Assembly: GCA_009782565.1 (NCBI GenBank)
Contig: WRIU01000003.1
Location: 62,001 to 126,000 of the forward strand
Source of the DNA: Betaproteobacteria bacterium
Lineage (GTDB): Bacteria; Pseudomonadota; Gammaproteobacteria; Burkholderiales; Rhodocyclaceae
Reading direction: 5' to 3'
DNA: 64,000 nt
Position numbers and translations under genes: made by a program. The notes under the pieces are model-generated. The model searched no databases and was not told the DNA's origin. It saw nothing but the letters and a program-made list of their open reading frames with translations. Below, piece after piece: positions 25,737 through 33,874 of this stretch (position 1 is the first letter of the stretch; every line of letters begins with the position of its first letter).

Positions 25737-27340
25737 CTGTTCGACGGCGTTGAGGCATTTGAACCGCCAAACCACTGCCTGTCTGGTTCAAAACGCCCAG
25801 CAATGCGCCGAAGGAACGGTCGCAGCAGGGGATTACGCACGTACACAGCGTGGCGCGTCGGGGTAAAACGTGCACCGAGCGCAGCCTTGATGGCGGGGTC
25901 TGTCCAACCAGCGATGTAGGTGTTCAGCCCTTCGCGCCGGGCAAAGGCAAGGTTCTCCATCCAACTCACGAAGTACAGGTTATTCTCGCGCGCCACTGGG
26001 TAACGAAAACCGATGGTTTTGTCGACGAGCATATCGTCATGAATGAAACACAAGTTATGCCCGATAAGTTTATCGTCATGGTAGTACAGGAAGACGCGCC
26101 CATTGAGGGAGGCGTCGTTCAGCACTGCCCTGAAAAAATCCGGAGGCAACAGATCAAAATGAACTACGCTCTGCTCATAAACCTCCAGGTACTGCATATA
26201 GAGCTCTGACGCGAAGGCCGGTCGCGCGAAACACGGGTCACCCGTGGCGACGATCTCGACGCGCACATCCTCGCGGCTACGCAACTTGCGGCGAATATCG
26301 CGGCGGCGGCTGGCGGAGAACCGCGCCAGATAAGCATCCTCATCGGCAAAGTCGATGGGAACCCAGGCCAGCGCCTGCCCTTCAACCATGAAAAATCCAT
26401 TGGCCTTGCAGACATCGGCGAATTGGTCGGCCAGGCGGTTGGCACGTTCGGAGAGAAAAGGCGCGTTGCAGGGAATGTCCTTGACGATCAGCAAGGGGGT
26501 TTTCCAATCCCAAACTCGAAACATGCCCTGTACGAGCGAGGTGGCCTCCACGCGCGGCAGCGGGCAATATTCGCTGACAACGCTGCCCATGAAACATGCG
26601 CGCCATTGCAGCCAACGGCGTAAGTGCCGGTTGCCGGGTATCTTTCCGATCATGGACAGCGTCCGCTCGTCCGCCGTGGTGAGCAGATCGAACGTCGTCC
26701 AGAAACCGGGCATGCCGGTCACGCATGTGAACGGTTTGAACCCCCCTGCTGGATGGCGCGTAAAGTGATCGACCAGCGCATCGGGTTCCGCACTGGTCAG
26801 CCAACGCGGCGCATGGGATAAAGATGGATCAAACAAAGCGTCGGAATTACATGAAGCGGATGGCGAGCCAGGCTCAAATTCTCTCGTCGTATCTTGCTTA
26901 CGCCGCCACAAGGCGATTACGGCATACAGCAACAGCACGATAACCAACGCCCACGCAACTGCGCTGTGAAGGTTGCGGAGCGTGTAGGCAAGCCCAGGGG
27001 CAACTCCTCGCTCCCGCGCATAAATCAGCCCCCACCCCAACAGAGGCAGGGTAAACAACGATACATACAGGACGATAGAAGCGCCTTTAGCCAGCCAGTC
27101 GACCCACCCCCTGTCCGGCGCATCAGCACCTGCGGCAACCGCTTGGTACTTCAGGGCAAAGAACACCAGCAGCATGGCGAATGCCAGCCACCCGGCAAGG
27201 TAGTGCAAATCATCGTGGATCGGATTTTCGTTCCCCATGAGTTGCGCGGCAGCGATGGACACCACTACTGCACAGGCAATGGCTCCGCGCAGCACAAACA
27301 GAACCCGAAAATTCCATCCGCGAGGTTCCTTTCCGCTCAT
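25733..27340 (-). CDS. Membrane protein: b561-like four-helix domain fused to GNAT/FemAB-like acyltransferase
   Basis: About 535 residues. The first 145 hold four membrane helices: near 11-34, 43-65, 80-104 and 121-142. The layout and histidines in helix 2 (LHYLAGW) and helix 4 (LHSAVAW) recall cytochrome b561, but only one histidine lies in each, so heme binding is doubtful. After a linker, residues about 160-535 form a double-GNAT acyltransferase of the FemAB/DUF2156/Acetyltransf_6 kind, with KSSR-like basic stretch RRRDIRRKL, FLYYHDDKLIGHNLCF and YIAGWTDPAIKAALG. Such enzymes acylate lipids, amines or cell-wall precursors. Start overlaps the upstream stop by 4 bp. Confidence 0.7.
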   Translation of the reverse strand: MSGKEPRGWNFRVLFVLRGAIACAVVVSIAAAQLMGNENPIHDDLHYLAGWLAFAMLLVFFALKYQAVAAGADAPDRGWVDWLAKGASIVLYVSLFTLPLLGWGLIYARERGVAPGLAYTLRNLHSAVAWALVIVLLLYAVIALWRRKQDTTREFEPGSPSASCNSDALFDPSLSHAPRWLTSAEPDALVDHFTRHPAGGFKPFTCVTGMPGFWTTFDLLTTADERTLSMIGKIPGNRHLRRWLQWRACFMGSVVSEYCPLPRVEATSLVQGMFRVWDWKTPLLIVKDIPCNAPFLSERANRLADQFADVCKANGFFMVEGQALAWVPIDFADEDAYLARFSASRRRDIRRKLRSREDVRVEIVATGDPCFARPAFASELYMQYLEVYEQSVVHFDLLPPDFFRAVLNDASLNGRVFLYYHDDKLIGHNLCFIHDDMLVDKTIGFRYPVARENNLYFVSWMENLAFARREGLNTYIAGWTDPAIKAALGARFTPTRHAVYVRNPLLRPFLRRIAGRFEPDRQWFGGSNASTPSNR

Positions 27341-28527
27341 GCCACCTGTTCCAGCGCATCTGTAACCCGCGCAAAACCCGTGTCGTCCAGCCACAGGCTG
27401 TTGGTGATGGTCAGCGAGCGCGCCGCGAGATCGCGGGCATTGGGACAGGCATCCTGCGGAACACAGGAACGCAAATAGCCATAATCAGGCAAAGCATGGA
27501 TGAACATGCGCGTCACTCCCAATCCTGCGCCCCATAATACGCCGAGCGTACGATTCCGCCTGTCCTGATCCGGCAAACACAGCATGAGACAGGGCCATGT
27601 ACCCTCTTCGTCCTCCATGTCGCGGAAAACCAGCACCCCCGGCAAACGGTCGAGCACAGCAAGGCGGCGCATTGCCTGATCCGCTGTCTGTTGATGGAAC
27701 GCCTGGAGCCTGGAAAGCGCCCGCCGCCCGGCTCCCTGCCGCCATCCGCCAACATGATGCAGCAGAATCTCAGGAGAAAAAATATCCCCCACAGCGCTTG
27801 GCAGATTGCCCTTTTTCAACGCGCGGCGTAACGGCATGCCGTACACCCAGGGCAAGAAGGCGGGGCGATAAAACAACGCGTAAGCGGCCAGTTCAAGGCA
27901 GCGCCGGAATTCCCGCCAGGCATCCCGCTTGATAATGTCATCCTGCGCCCGCTCGATGGCTGCCGCCAAGGCCGGGTCGCGCGTCACCCACAAACCGCCT
28001 TCATATAGGCTCAATCCTTTCCCGGCGGCAAAACTGAAGAAACCGGCGTCCCCCTCTAGTCCAACGCTTTGCCCGCCCCGGCGCGCGCCGAAGGACTGCG
28101 CGGCATCTTCGATGACGAACACGCCGCGTTCGCGCGCAAGCCGCAGCACGGGAGCTACACGGGCCACGCGCCCGGCAAGATGCGTAGGCATAATTGCCAG
28201 CGTATCTTCATCACACATGGCGGCGAGCGCCTTCATGTCGAAATCGAGGCTATCGGCAGCCAGGTCGCACAGGCGTAGCCTCAGCCCGCAATGCGCGACG
28301 GCCAGTGCCACCAGCGGGCAGGTATAAGCCGGAACGATCACTGTCCGGCATCCGGACAACCGGCGCAACGCAGTAAGGATGAGCACGAGACTAGCCGTAC
28401 CCGAGCAGGCCAGCCCAGCGTAGGGCGCGCCCACATAATCCTGCGCGGCGCGCGAAAAGCCTCCCCTTGCGCCAAAGAGTTCCGGCAATGGGAGCGGCAA
28501 ACCCGCTGTAGGAGGCAACTCTCGCAT
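27337..28527 (-). CDS. DegT/DnrJ/EryC1/StrS-type PLP aminotransferase
   Basis: The roughly 396-residue enzyme has the DegT-family layout: ACSGTASLVLILTAL near the N-terminus, VIVPAYTCPLVALAV, VFVIEDAAQSFGARRGG, and the PLP-lysine segment FFSFAAGKGLSLYEGG. DegT enzymes transaminate sugar nucleotides (perosamine, Ara4N) or other carbonyls. It is 396 residues with an unusual insertion-rich C-terminal half, so a sugar substrate is not certain. ATG 28527 shares one base with the stop of the upstream EamA gene (TGATG), and its own stop overlaps the next start. Confidence 0.86.
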   Translation of the reverse strand: MRELPPTAGLPLPLPELFGARGGFSRAAQDYVGAPYAGLACSGTASLVLILTALRRLSGCRTVIVPAYTCPLVALAVAHCGLRLRLCDLAADSLDFDMKALAAMCDEDTLAIMPTHLAGRVARVAPVLRLARERGVFVIEDAAQSFGARRGGQSVGLEGDAGFFSFAAGKGLSLYEGGLWVTRDPALAAAIERAQDDIIKRDAWREFRRCLELAAYALFYRPAFLPWVYGMPLRRALKKGNLPSAVGDIFSPEILLHHVGGWRQGAGRRALSRLQAFHQQTADQAMRRLAVLDRLPGVLVFRDMEDEEGTWPCLMLCLPDQDRRNRTLGVLWGAGLGVTRMFIHALPDYGYLRSCVPQDACPNARDLAARSLTITNSLWLDDTGFARVTDALEQVA

Positions 28528-28934
28528 CAATGCCCCTCCACAGCCATCCCCCCCGGATTGCGATTTGACTCGCCATAGGCCAAGCAAAACACACCGGCCA
28601 GGATCAGCACCGCACCAAGGTATTGAAGCGCGGACAGGACTTCACCAAAAAGAGGCACCGAAACCACCAGCACCCCGACCACTTCCAAATGTGCGGCAGC
28701 AAACGCCGGGCCAACAGGAATGCGGCGCAGCATCGTCATGTAGGTTGCAAAGGCACAGAGGTATCCCAATATCGAGCAATACACCCACGGCGTACTCAAG
28801 GCGCGCAGCAACCAAGGCAGATCGAAAGTCAGCGGCGCAGCATGAAGAGCCGTGAACTTAAAACACACCTGTGCAAACGTGTCGAAAACCAGCAGCGCCA
28901 ACAGGCCAATAATGAAAAAGACACGCGAACTCAT
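28527..28934 (-). CDS. Small EamA/SMR-type membrane protein 1
   Basis: The 135-residue protein has four hydrophobic helices (FFIIGLLALLVFDTF, YCSILGYLCAFATYM, AAHLEVVGVLVVSVPLF and LQYLGAVLILAGVFCLAYG), half an EamA transporter. The RIPVGPAFAAAHLE segment and final LGAVLILAG are typical of ArnE/ArnF and SMR-like flippases. It is paired with a second half-size protein whose stop overlaps this start by 4 bp, so a heterodimeric transporter is likely. The cargo is unknown; ArnE/ArnF move undecaprenyl-phosphate-linked aminoarabinose. Confidence 0.8.
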   Translation of the reverse strand: MSSRVFFIIGLLALLVFDTFAQVCFKFTALHAAPLTFDLPWLLRALSTPWVYCSILGYLCAFATYMTMLRRIPVGPAFAAAHLEVVGVLVVSVPLFGEVLSALQYLGAVLILAGVFCLAYGESNRNPGGMAVEGH

Positions 28935-29299
28935 GCGCCTCCTCCCAGACCAACCAGCGCCACGCCCGCCAGGATCAGGCTGATGCCGATGATACGCGGG
29001 CGCGTAAGGCGTTCCTTGAACCACAATCGCCCTCCCACCATCACCGTAACGATACCGGCCATACCCAACAACACGCCTTCAGCCAAGGTCACCATTGAGA
29101 GAAATGCCAGCCAGGCGACGAATTCAAAGATATATGCTACTGCGCCGATATAAATCCATGGACGGCCTAGCATATGCCGCCAGTGTGCCCACCCCTCCGC
29201 TTCCCTGTTCTCGATGGCAGCCGCCTTGAACGCCAGCTGTCCGCCCGTATCAGTCACCAGATTGATGAGCCACAGCAGGACAATCGTGACCGTATTCAT
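28931..29299 (-). CDS. Small EamA/SMR-type membrane protein 2
   Basis: The 122-residue protein has four helices (TIVLLWLINLVTDT, WIYIGAVAYIFEFVAWLAFL, LLGMAGIVTVMVGG and IIGISLILAGVALVGLG), with VTLAEGVLLGMAGI and LWFKERLTRPRIIGI as the usual EamA-type loop. First gene of the five-gene minus-strand operon. Together with the next gene it gives the eight helices of a heterodimeric SMR-like pair. The 147-bp region upstream (29300-29446) is divergent with the alpha/beta hydrolase and must hold both promoters. Confidence 0.8.
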   Translation of the reverse strand: MNTVTIVLLWLINLVTDTGGQLAFKAAAIENREAEGWAHWRHMLGRPWIYIGAVAYIFEFVAWLAFLSMVTLAEGVLLGMAGIVTVMVGGRLWFKERLTRPRIIGISLILAGVALVGLGGGA

Positions 29300-29446
29300 G
29301 TCTTCGAACCCGTCAAACCCACACGACAGGATTGTGAAAGCCTACCGATGGCAAAATGGTAATCATCCTCAAGTCTCTGTACATTCCGAAAAACCCGGCA
29401 TCCCATAGGAGGCGGATAAATCAAGCTAGCCTCCGGATAAAAAACC

Positions 29447-30286
29447 ATGACAACCCCACACAAAGTCCCTCCCGGCAGCGCCGGGGTTTTATTGATCCAC
29501 GGCCTCACGGGAACCCCGAACGAACTGCGCTTCGTGGCGCGCGGCCTTAAAGCGGCTGGCTTCGAGGTCGAATGCGTGCGTCTGGCTGGACATTGCGGAA
29601 CCGAGGCGGATCTGCTCGCTACAGGTTGGAAGGACTGGTTCGCCAGTGTCGAACAAGCCGCTGAAGCCTTGCGTAAAAGAGTTAAACATCTGTTCGTGGC
29701 AGGGCTTTCGATGGGAGCCGTGCTGGCGATGAAATACGCTATCGAACATCCCGGCAAAGTCGACGGGCTGGGCCTGTACGGCACGACTTTCTTCTATGAT
29801 GGCTGGAGCATCCCCTTTGAGGGCAGGCATCTGGCCTTTTTGCTTCCAATCGTCATGGCCGTGGGATACGGACGAAAAAAACGTTTCATGGAAGCCCATC
29901 CTTACGGGATCAAGAACGAACGGCTGCGGCAGGCGATTACCAGCAAGATGCACGCGGGAGACTCGGAGGCCGCCGGACTGCCCGGCAACCCCTGGCCCTC
30001 GCTGGAACAGTTCTACCGCCTGTCTTCCAATGTGCGAAAAAACCTGCATCGTATCCACGTACCCGCCCTCGCCGTCCACGCGCGCGAGGACGACGTCGCA
30101 ACACTGGCTAGCGTACATATCATCGAACGCCGTTTCAGCGGACCGGTCGAAACGGTCGTGCTTGCCAACAGCTACCACATGGTAACGGTCGATCAGGAAA
30201 AGGCTACGCTGGTCGAACGCTCGGTGGATTTCTTCAGCCGCATCGTCGCACGCGCGGCCATGAAGGAAAAACACGAAGAGTCCTGA
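29447..30286 (+). CDS. Alpha/beta hydrolase (esterase/lipase-like)
   Basis: The 279-residue protein has the oxyanion HG motif LLIHGLTGTPNE, the nucleophile elbow GLSMG (about residue 90), an aspartate in HAREDDVAT and a catalytic histidine in SYHMVTVD. The closest known type is the monoglyceride lipase/carboxylesterase (Est30-like) group. No signal peptide, so cytoplasmic. It is divergent from the EamA-DegT operon and convergent with the class III aminotransferase; functional linkage to them is inferred from position only. Confidence 0.88.
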   Translation: MTTPHKVPPGSAGVLLIHGLTGTPNELRFVARGLKAAGFEVECVRLAGHCGTEADLLATGWKDWFASVEQAAEALRKRVKHLFVAGLSMGAVLAMKYAIEHPGKVDGLGLYGTTFFYDGWSIPFEGRHLAFLLPIVMAVGYGRKKRFMEAHPYGIKNERLRQAITSKMHAGDSEAAGLPGNPWPSLEQFYRLSSNVRKNLHRIHVPALAVHAREDDVATLASVHIIERRFSGPVETVVLANSYHMVTVDQEKATLVERSVDFFSRIVARAAMKEKHEES

Positions 30287-30306
30287 GCTTTCCTCCATTC
30301 CCACGA

Positions 30307-31674
30307 TCATCCTTTCTTGGCAAGCGTGATGAGTTGATCGAGCAGCGCAATTGCCAGTTCGATTTCCTCTCCGTCGATGTGCAGCGAAGGCGCAAGAGTG
30401 ATGACGTTCTTGTAATAGCCGCCCACGTCCAGCACGAGCCCCATTCGCTTGCCCTTGTGTTTCAGCCCGCCTGCCAGGCCGATGTCCGCCATCCTGTCGA
30501 GCAGGCGCTTATTGGGCGTAAAACCATCTGCTTCGCAAATCTCGGCGCGTAGCGCAAGCCCCAAACCATCCACATCGCCGATTTCGGGATGGCGTTTTTG
30601 CAGGTCACGCAGGCCCGCGAGAAAAAGCTCGCCCCGTTTCATGACGATCGGCTCGTAATCCGTCTCGGCCAGCATCCGCATCGTCTCAAGGCCCACCGCC
30701 GTGCCCAGAGGGTTGGAAGCAAACGTCGAATGTGTCGATCCGGGCGGGAAAACCTGCGGGTTGATGAGTTCCTCGCGCGCCCACAAACCGGCCAGCGGAT
30801 TCAGCCCGTTGGTCAGCGCCTTTCCGAAAACCAGCACATCCGGCGTCACGCCAAAATGCTCGATCGACCAGAGCTTGCCGGTACGATAAAAACCCATCTG
30901 AATTTCATCGACCACGAGCAGGATGCCGTATTTATCCAGAACCCGCTTGAGTCCTTTGAAGAAATTGGGTGGCGGGATGACATACCCCCCTGTGCCCTGA
31001 ATCGGCTCAACATAAAAGGCAGCGTACTCCGACTGTTCCGCCCTCGGATCCCACACGCCGTTGTATTCCGATTCGAACAGGCGCTCGAATTGCTGCACGC
31101 AATACTCGCCGTATTCTTCCTTGCTCATCCCCTTCGGGCCACGGAAGTGGTAGGGGAACGGGATGAAATACGCGCGATCCCCGAAATGCCCATAGCGGCG
31201 GCGGTAACGGTAACTCGACGTAATGGCCGACGCGCCCAGTGTGCGGCCATGGTATCCCCCCTCGAACGCGAACATCAGGCTCTTGCCCTCTTTGGCGTTT
31301 CGAACAATCTTCAATGAATCGTCGATGGATTGCGAACCGCCGACATTGAAATGAATACGCCCATCGAGCCCCCATTTCTTTTTCGCGTCCTGTGCGATCA
31401 TCTTCGCCAATTCGATCTTCGTGGGATGCAGATACTGGCTCGCCACCTGCGGCAAGGTGTCGATCTGCCGTTTGAGCACGGCATCCAGACGCGGATTGGC
31501 ATATCCGAAATTGACCGCCGAATACCACATCTGAAGATCGAGGAAAGGCGTGCCCTCGCCGTCGTACAGATAGCTGCCTTTACAGCGGGTAAAAATCTTG
31601 GGGTCGGAATAGTGAACAGTGTCACCAAACGAACAATACCGAGCCTCGTCAGCCAGCAGGGCGGCTTCACTCAT
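30307..31674 (-). CDS. Class III PLP-dependent aminotransferase
   Basis: The 455-residue enzyme has the class III pattern: FLDLQMWYSAVNFGYANPRL, the glycine loop NVGGSQSIDDSLKIVR (SG of the usual NSGSEA is SQS here), AFEGGYHGRTLGA, YVEPIQGTGGYV, the aspartate segment LLVVDEIQMGFYRTG and the PLP lysine in FGKALTNGLNP. Members include ornithine, 4-aminobutyrate and diaminobutyrate aminotransferases; I cannot choose among these. It follows the HAD phosphatase gene by 24 nt and is probably cotranscribed with it. Confidence 0.9.
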   Translation of the reverse strand: MSEAALLADEARYCSFGDTVHYSDPKIFTRCKGSYLYDGEGTPFLDLQMWYSAVNFGYANPRLDAVLKRQIDTLPQVASQYLHPTKIELAKMIAQDAKKKWGLDGRIHFNVGGSQSIDDSLKIVRNAKEGKSLMFAFEGGYHGRTLGASAITSSYRYRRRYGHFGDRAYFIPFPYHFRGPKGMSKEEYGEYCVQQFERLFESEYNGVWDPRAEQSEYAAFYVEPIQGTGGYVIPPPNFFKGLKRVLDKYGILLVVDEIQMGFYRTGKLWSIEHFGVTPDVLVFGKALTNGLNPLAGLWAREELINPQVFPPGSTHSTFASNPLGTAVGLETMRMLAETDYEPIVMKRGELFLAGLRDLQKRHPEIGDVDGLGLALRAEICEADGFTPNKRLLDRMADIGLAGGLKHKGKRMGLVLDVGGYYKNVITLAPSLHIDGEEIELAIALLDQLITLAKKG

Positions 31675-31698
31675 GTTGCTTCGTACTCCAGGAAAAAA

Positions 31699-32370
31699 TC
31701 AAATGGACAGGACGAGTTCAGACTCGGCCAGCGTGGAAATCATGAGGATGGCGTCATCGAATCCGGAAATGGGAACATGGTGCAGACATTTGTCGAAGCA
31801 ATGCGTAATGAGGCTGCCCTTGGCAAACACCATATCCGCACGGGCCGCAACACAGAAATCGGAACGGCCATCGCCAATCATCAACACCTTCTTGCCTACC
31901 GCCCGCGCGCGGTGCGCGAAAGCGCACTTGCACATGCCGGAAGCCGAGCAACACGCCGTATCCGCGTGAGGAGAATCGAGCCTCCAGGACCGTGCGCCGA
32001 CCTGCGTAAGACGATTGGCGTAAAACGGCAACGCAGGCAAACGATGGCGTCGCAGGATGCGCTCGATGGCGTAATCAAGGCCATCGCTGACGATGGACAA
32101 ATCCCACCCGCGCGCGCAAACGGCATCGACGAACGCCGCGAAGGCCCCATCCACGTCAATGGCGTCGATGGCCTCATCGAGTTCTTCCTTTGAAACATCG
32201 AGACAAGCAATCTGCTGCCGCATGCAGACGCGGGAACCGATGCGCCCCGCACGCCATTCGGCCTCAATCTCCCGCCAGCCCGGTTTTCCGAACGTTTCCA
32301 GCAACGTATCGGTTACGTCACTCGTCGAGATGGTTCCATCAAAATCGCACAGCACAGACCAGGCAGCCAA
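31699..32370 (-). CDS. MtnX-like HAD-IB family phosphatase
   Basis: The 223-residue protein has HAD motif I CDFDGTISTSD at residue 8, motif II in LSIVSDGLDY (Ser), a lysine in GKKVLMIGDGRSDFCVA which also holds motif IV (GDGRSD). The layout matches the SerB/MtnX subgroup, whose members dephosphorylate phosphoserine, methylthioribulose-type or other small phosphates. It has a cysteine-rich stretch (TACCSASGMCKC) not typical of the group. It begins the two-gene unit with the class III aminotransferase, suggesting it makes or uses the substrate of that enzyme. Confidence 0.85.
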   Translation of the reverse strand: MAAWSVLCDFDGTISTSDVTDTLLETFGKPGWREIEAEWRAGRIGSRVCMRQQIACLDVSKEELDEAIDAIDVDGAFAAFVDAVCARGWDLSIVSDGLDYAIERILRRHRLPALPFYANRLTQVGARSWRLDSPHADTACCSASGMCKCAFAHRARAVGKKVLMIGDGRSDFCVAARADMVFAKGSLITHCFDKCLHHVPISGFDDAILMISTLAESELVLSI

Positions 32371-32513
32371 ACTGCTTTCTCCTTCAGAATACCGAAATAT
32401 TATTGGACGCTTTTAAGTTTAATCAGCCCTTGCTGTCAAAAACCTGTCTGCGTATCCGCTGCCCTCCCCTATACTCGCAAAAACGTATCAGATACCACAC
32501 AAGTACGAATCTC

Positions 32514-33332
32514 ATGACAGGAACCGCCATCAAGATATTTATCGTCAGCCTGGCCTGTGTAGTCCAAATATCCACCGCCCATGCACAGACTGGCTCCACG
32601 CAGGAGAACGACGCCGAACAAAGCGGGCAAAACAGCTTCACCTGGGCCATCGGCGCGGGCGGCATGCGCTCACCCGCCTGGCTGGGATCATCGCACACGC
32701 GCGACGACTTTCTGCCCTATTTCGCGTTCAACTGGCGCGATATCGTCGAGTTGAGCGTCACCGACGGCCTGAGTATCGACCTGTTGCGCGGCAGCGCCTG
32801 GCACGGCGGGCTGATCGGCACATGGCGGCGCGGCCGCTCATCGCGCGACCTGGGCGCGCTCGCCGAGGCGGGCATCGCCACCCTGTCCCACACTTGGCAG
32901 GCAGGAGTCTATCTGGAACACCGCCCCATCAAGAATTTGGCGCTGGGCGTCAGCCTCAGCCACGACATCCAATCGACAGGGAGCGCCTACGGCAACGCCT
33001 ATATCGAGTGGGACATCCCGGTACTGAAACCGGTTGAGCACTCAATTAAACTCAACCGCGAGTTTATGAACCGTTCAGCCATGCGGCGATACTTCAGCGT
33101 CCCCCTCGAGGCAGCAGCAGCGCTCGGCGTACAGGCTTACCGCCCTGGAGCGGGCGCAAGCGGAACCAGGCTAAGTTACGAAGCCTTCCTCCCCACAAGC
33201 CGCTCGACCGGTTTCGCCCTCGGTTTTCACTGGACACGGCTGGCATCAAAACCATCTGCCAGCCCGCTGGTGCGCGACTACGGCAACAAAACACAGCGCA
33301 CGGCCCTTGCGGCATTTCTCGTGCATTTCTGA
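32514..33332 (+). CDS. MipA/OmpV family outer membrane protein
   Basis: The 272-residue protein has a signal peptide (cleaved after TAHA, about residue 24) and beta-barrel sequence with alternating hydrophobic strands ending in a C-terminal aromatic residue (LAAFLVHF). WAIGAGGMRSPAWLGSSH resembles the conserved start of MipA/OmpV, and FLPYFAFNWRDIVEL and the GGLIGTWRRGRSS segment fit too. MipA was named as a scaffolding protein for murein enzymes; OmpV-type members are barrels of unclear function. Monocistronic as far as the spacing shows. Confidence 0.82.
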   Translation: MTGTAIKIFIVSLACVVQISTAHAQTGSTQENDAEQSGQNSFTWAIGAGGMRSPAWLGSSHTRDDFLPYFAFNWRDIVELSVTDGLSIDLLRGSAWHGGLIGTWRRGRSSRDLGALAEAGIATLSHTWQAGVYLEHRPIKNLALGVSLSHDIQSTGSAYGNAYIEWDIPVLKPVEHSIKLNREFMNRSAMRRYFSVPLEAAAALGVQAYRPGAGASGTRLSYEAFLPTSRSTGFALGFHWTRLASKPSASPLVRDYGNKTQRTALAAFLVHF

Positions 33333-33427
33333 TGTTGCGATTTTGTCACAGACTGCTTCGGCATATTGTTTTGCACTTTGTGCATATGTAAATTCAGCCT
33401 CCCATTATTATCTGTTAAGGAGCCATC

Positions 33428-33745
33428 ATGCTTCGCTTCTTTCGTTTCCTGATTCTGGCGCTGGCGTTGTGCCCGATGGCCGCGACGACTGCCGTGGCCG
33501 CGAAACTCGTCAATATCAACACTGCCAGCGTGGCAACCTTACGGCATGTCAAGGGAATCAACCTGGCCAGAGCCAGGGCCATTGTCGAATACCGCGATAC
33601 CCACGGGCGTTTTACTTCCGTCGAGCATCTGATCAGAGTGCGGGGCATCACCAGAAGCGCGCTGAACCAGATCAGGCCGCAAGTCACTGTCGGCAGGGTA
33701 TACAAAAACAGACCTCATCACAGAAGACCGCACCACTATTACTGA
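33428..33745 (+). CDS. Secreted ComEA-like helix-hairpin-helix protein
   Basis: The 105-residue protein has a signal peptide (cleavage after AVAA, about residue 25) and then a single helix-hairpin-helix pair: VNINTASVATLRHVKGINLARARAIVEYR and FTSVEHLIRVRGITRSALNQIRPQVTV, the ComEA domain that binds double-stranded DNA in the periplasm during natural transformation. It ends in a basic, His-rich tail (NRPHHRRPHHYY) that may help bind DNA or metal. Whether the organism is competent cannot be told from this window. A strong ribosome site (AAGGAG) precedes the ATG. Confidence 0.88.
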   Translation: MLRFFRFLILALALCPMAATTAVAAKLVNINTASVATLRHVKGINLARARAIVEYRDTHGRFTSVEHLIRVRGITRSALNQIRPQVTVGRVYKNRPHHRRPHHYY

Positions 33746-33795
33746 GCGCAATCCACGTCATTCATTAGGGGTGGTTTCTCCCAAAATCACAGATA

Positions 33796-33843
33796 AACTG
33801 CCCCCAAAAAGCCGAACACCAATCCGGCTTTTTGGGGGCAGTT
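33796..33843. terminator. Bidirectional terminator, 19-bp perfect stem
   Basis: AACTGCCCCCAAAAAGCCG (33796-33814) pairs perfectly with CGGCTTTTTGGGGGCAGTT (33825-33843) around a 10-nt loop. The inner part (AAAAAGCCG...CGGCTTTTT) is a classical two-way terminator with A and T tracts. It separates the convergent ComEA-like and diiron-protein genes. The outer GGGGGCAGTT arms extend it beyond what a terminator needs. Confidence 0.85.
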
Positions 33844-33874
33844 ACACAAAGGCTGGGAAATTTCCCGATACAGG

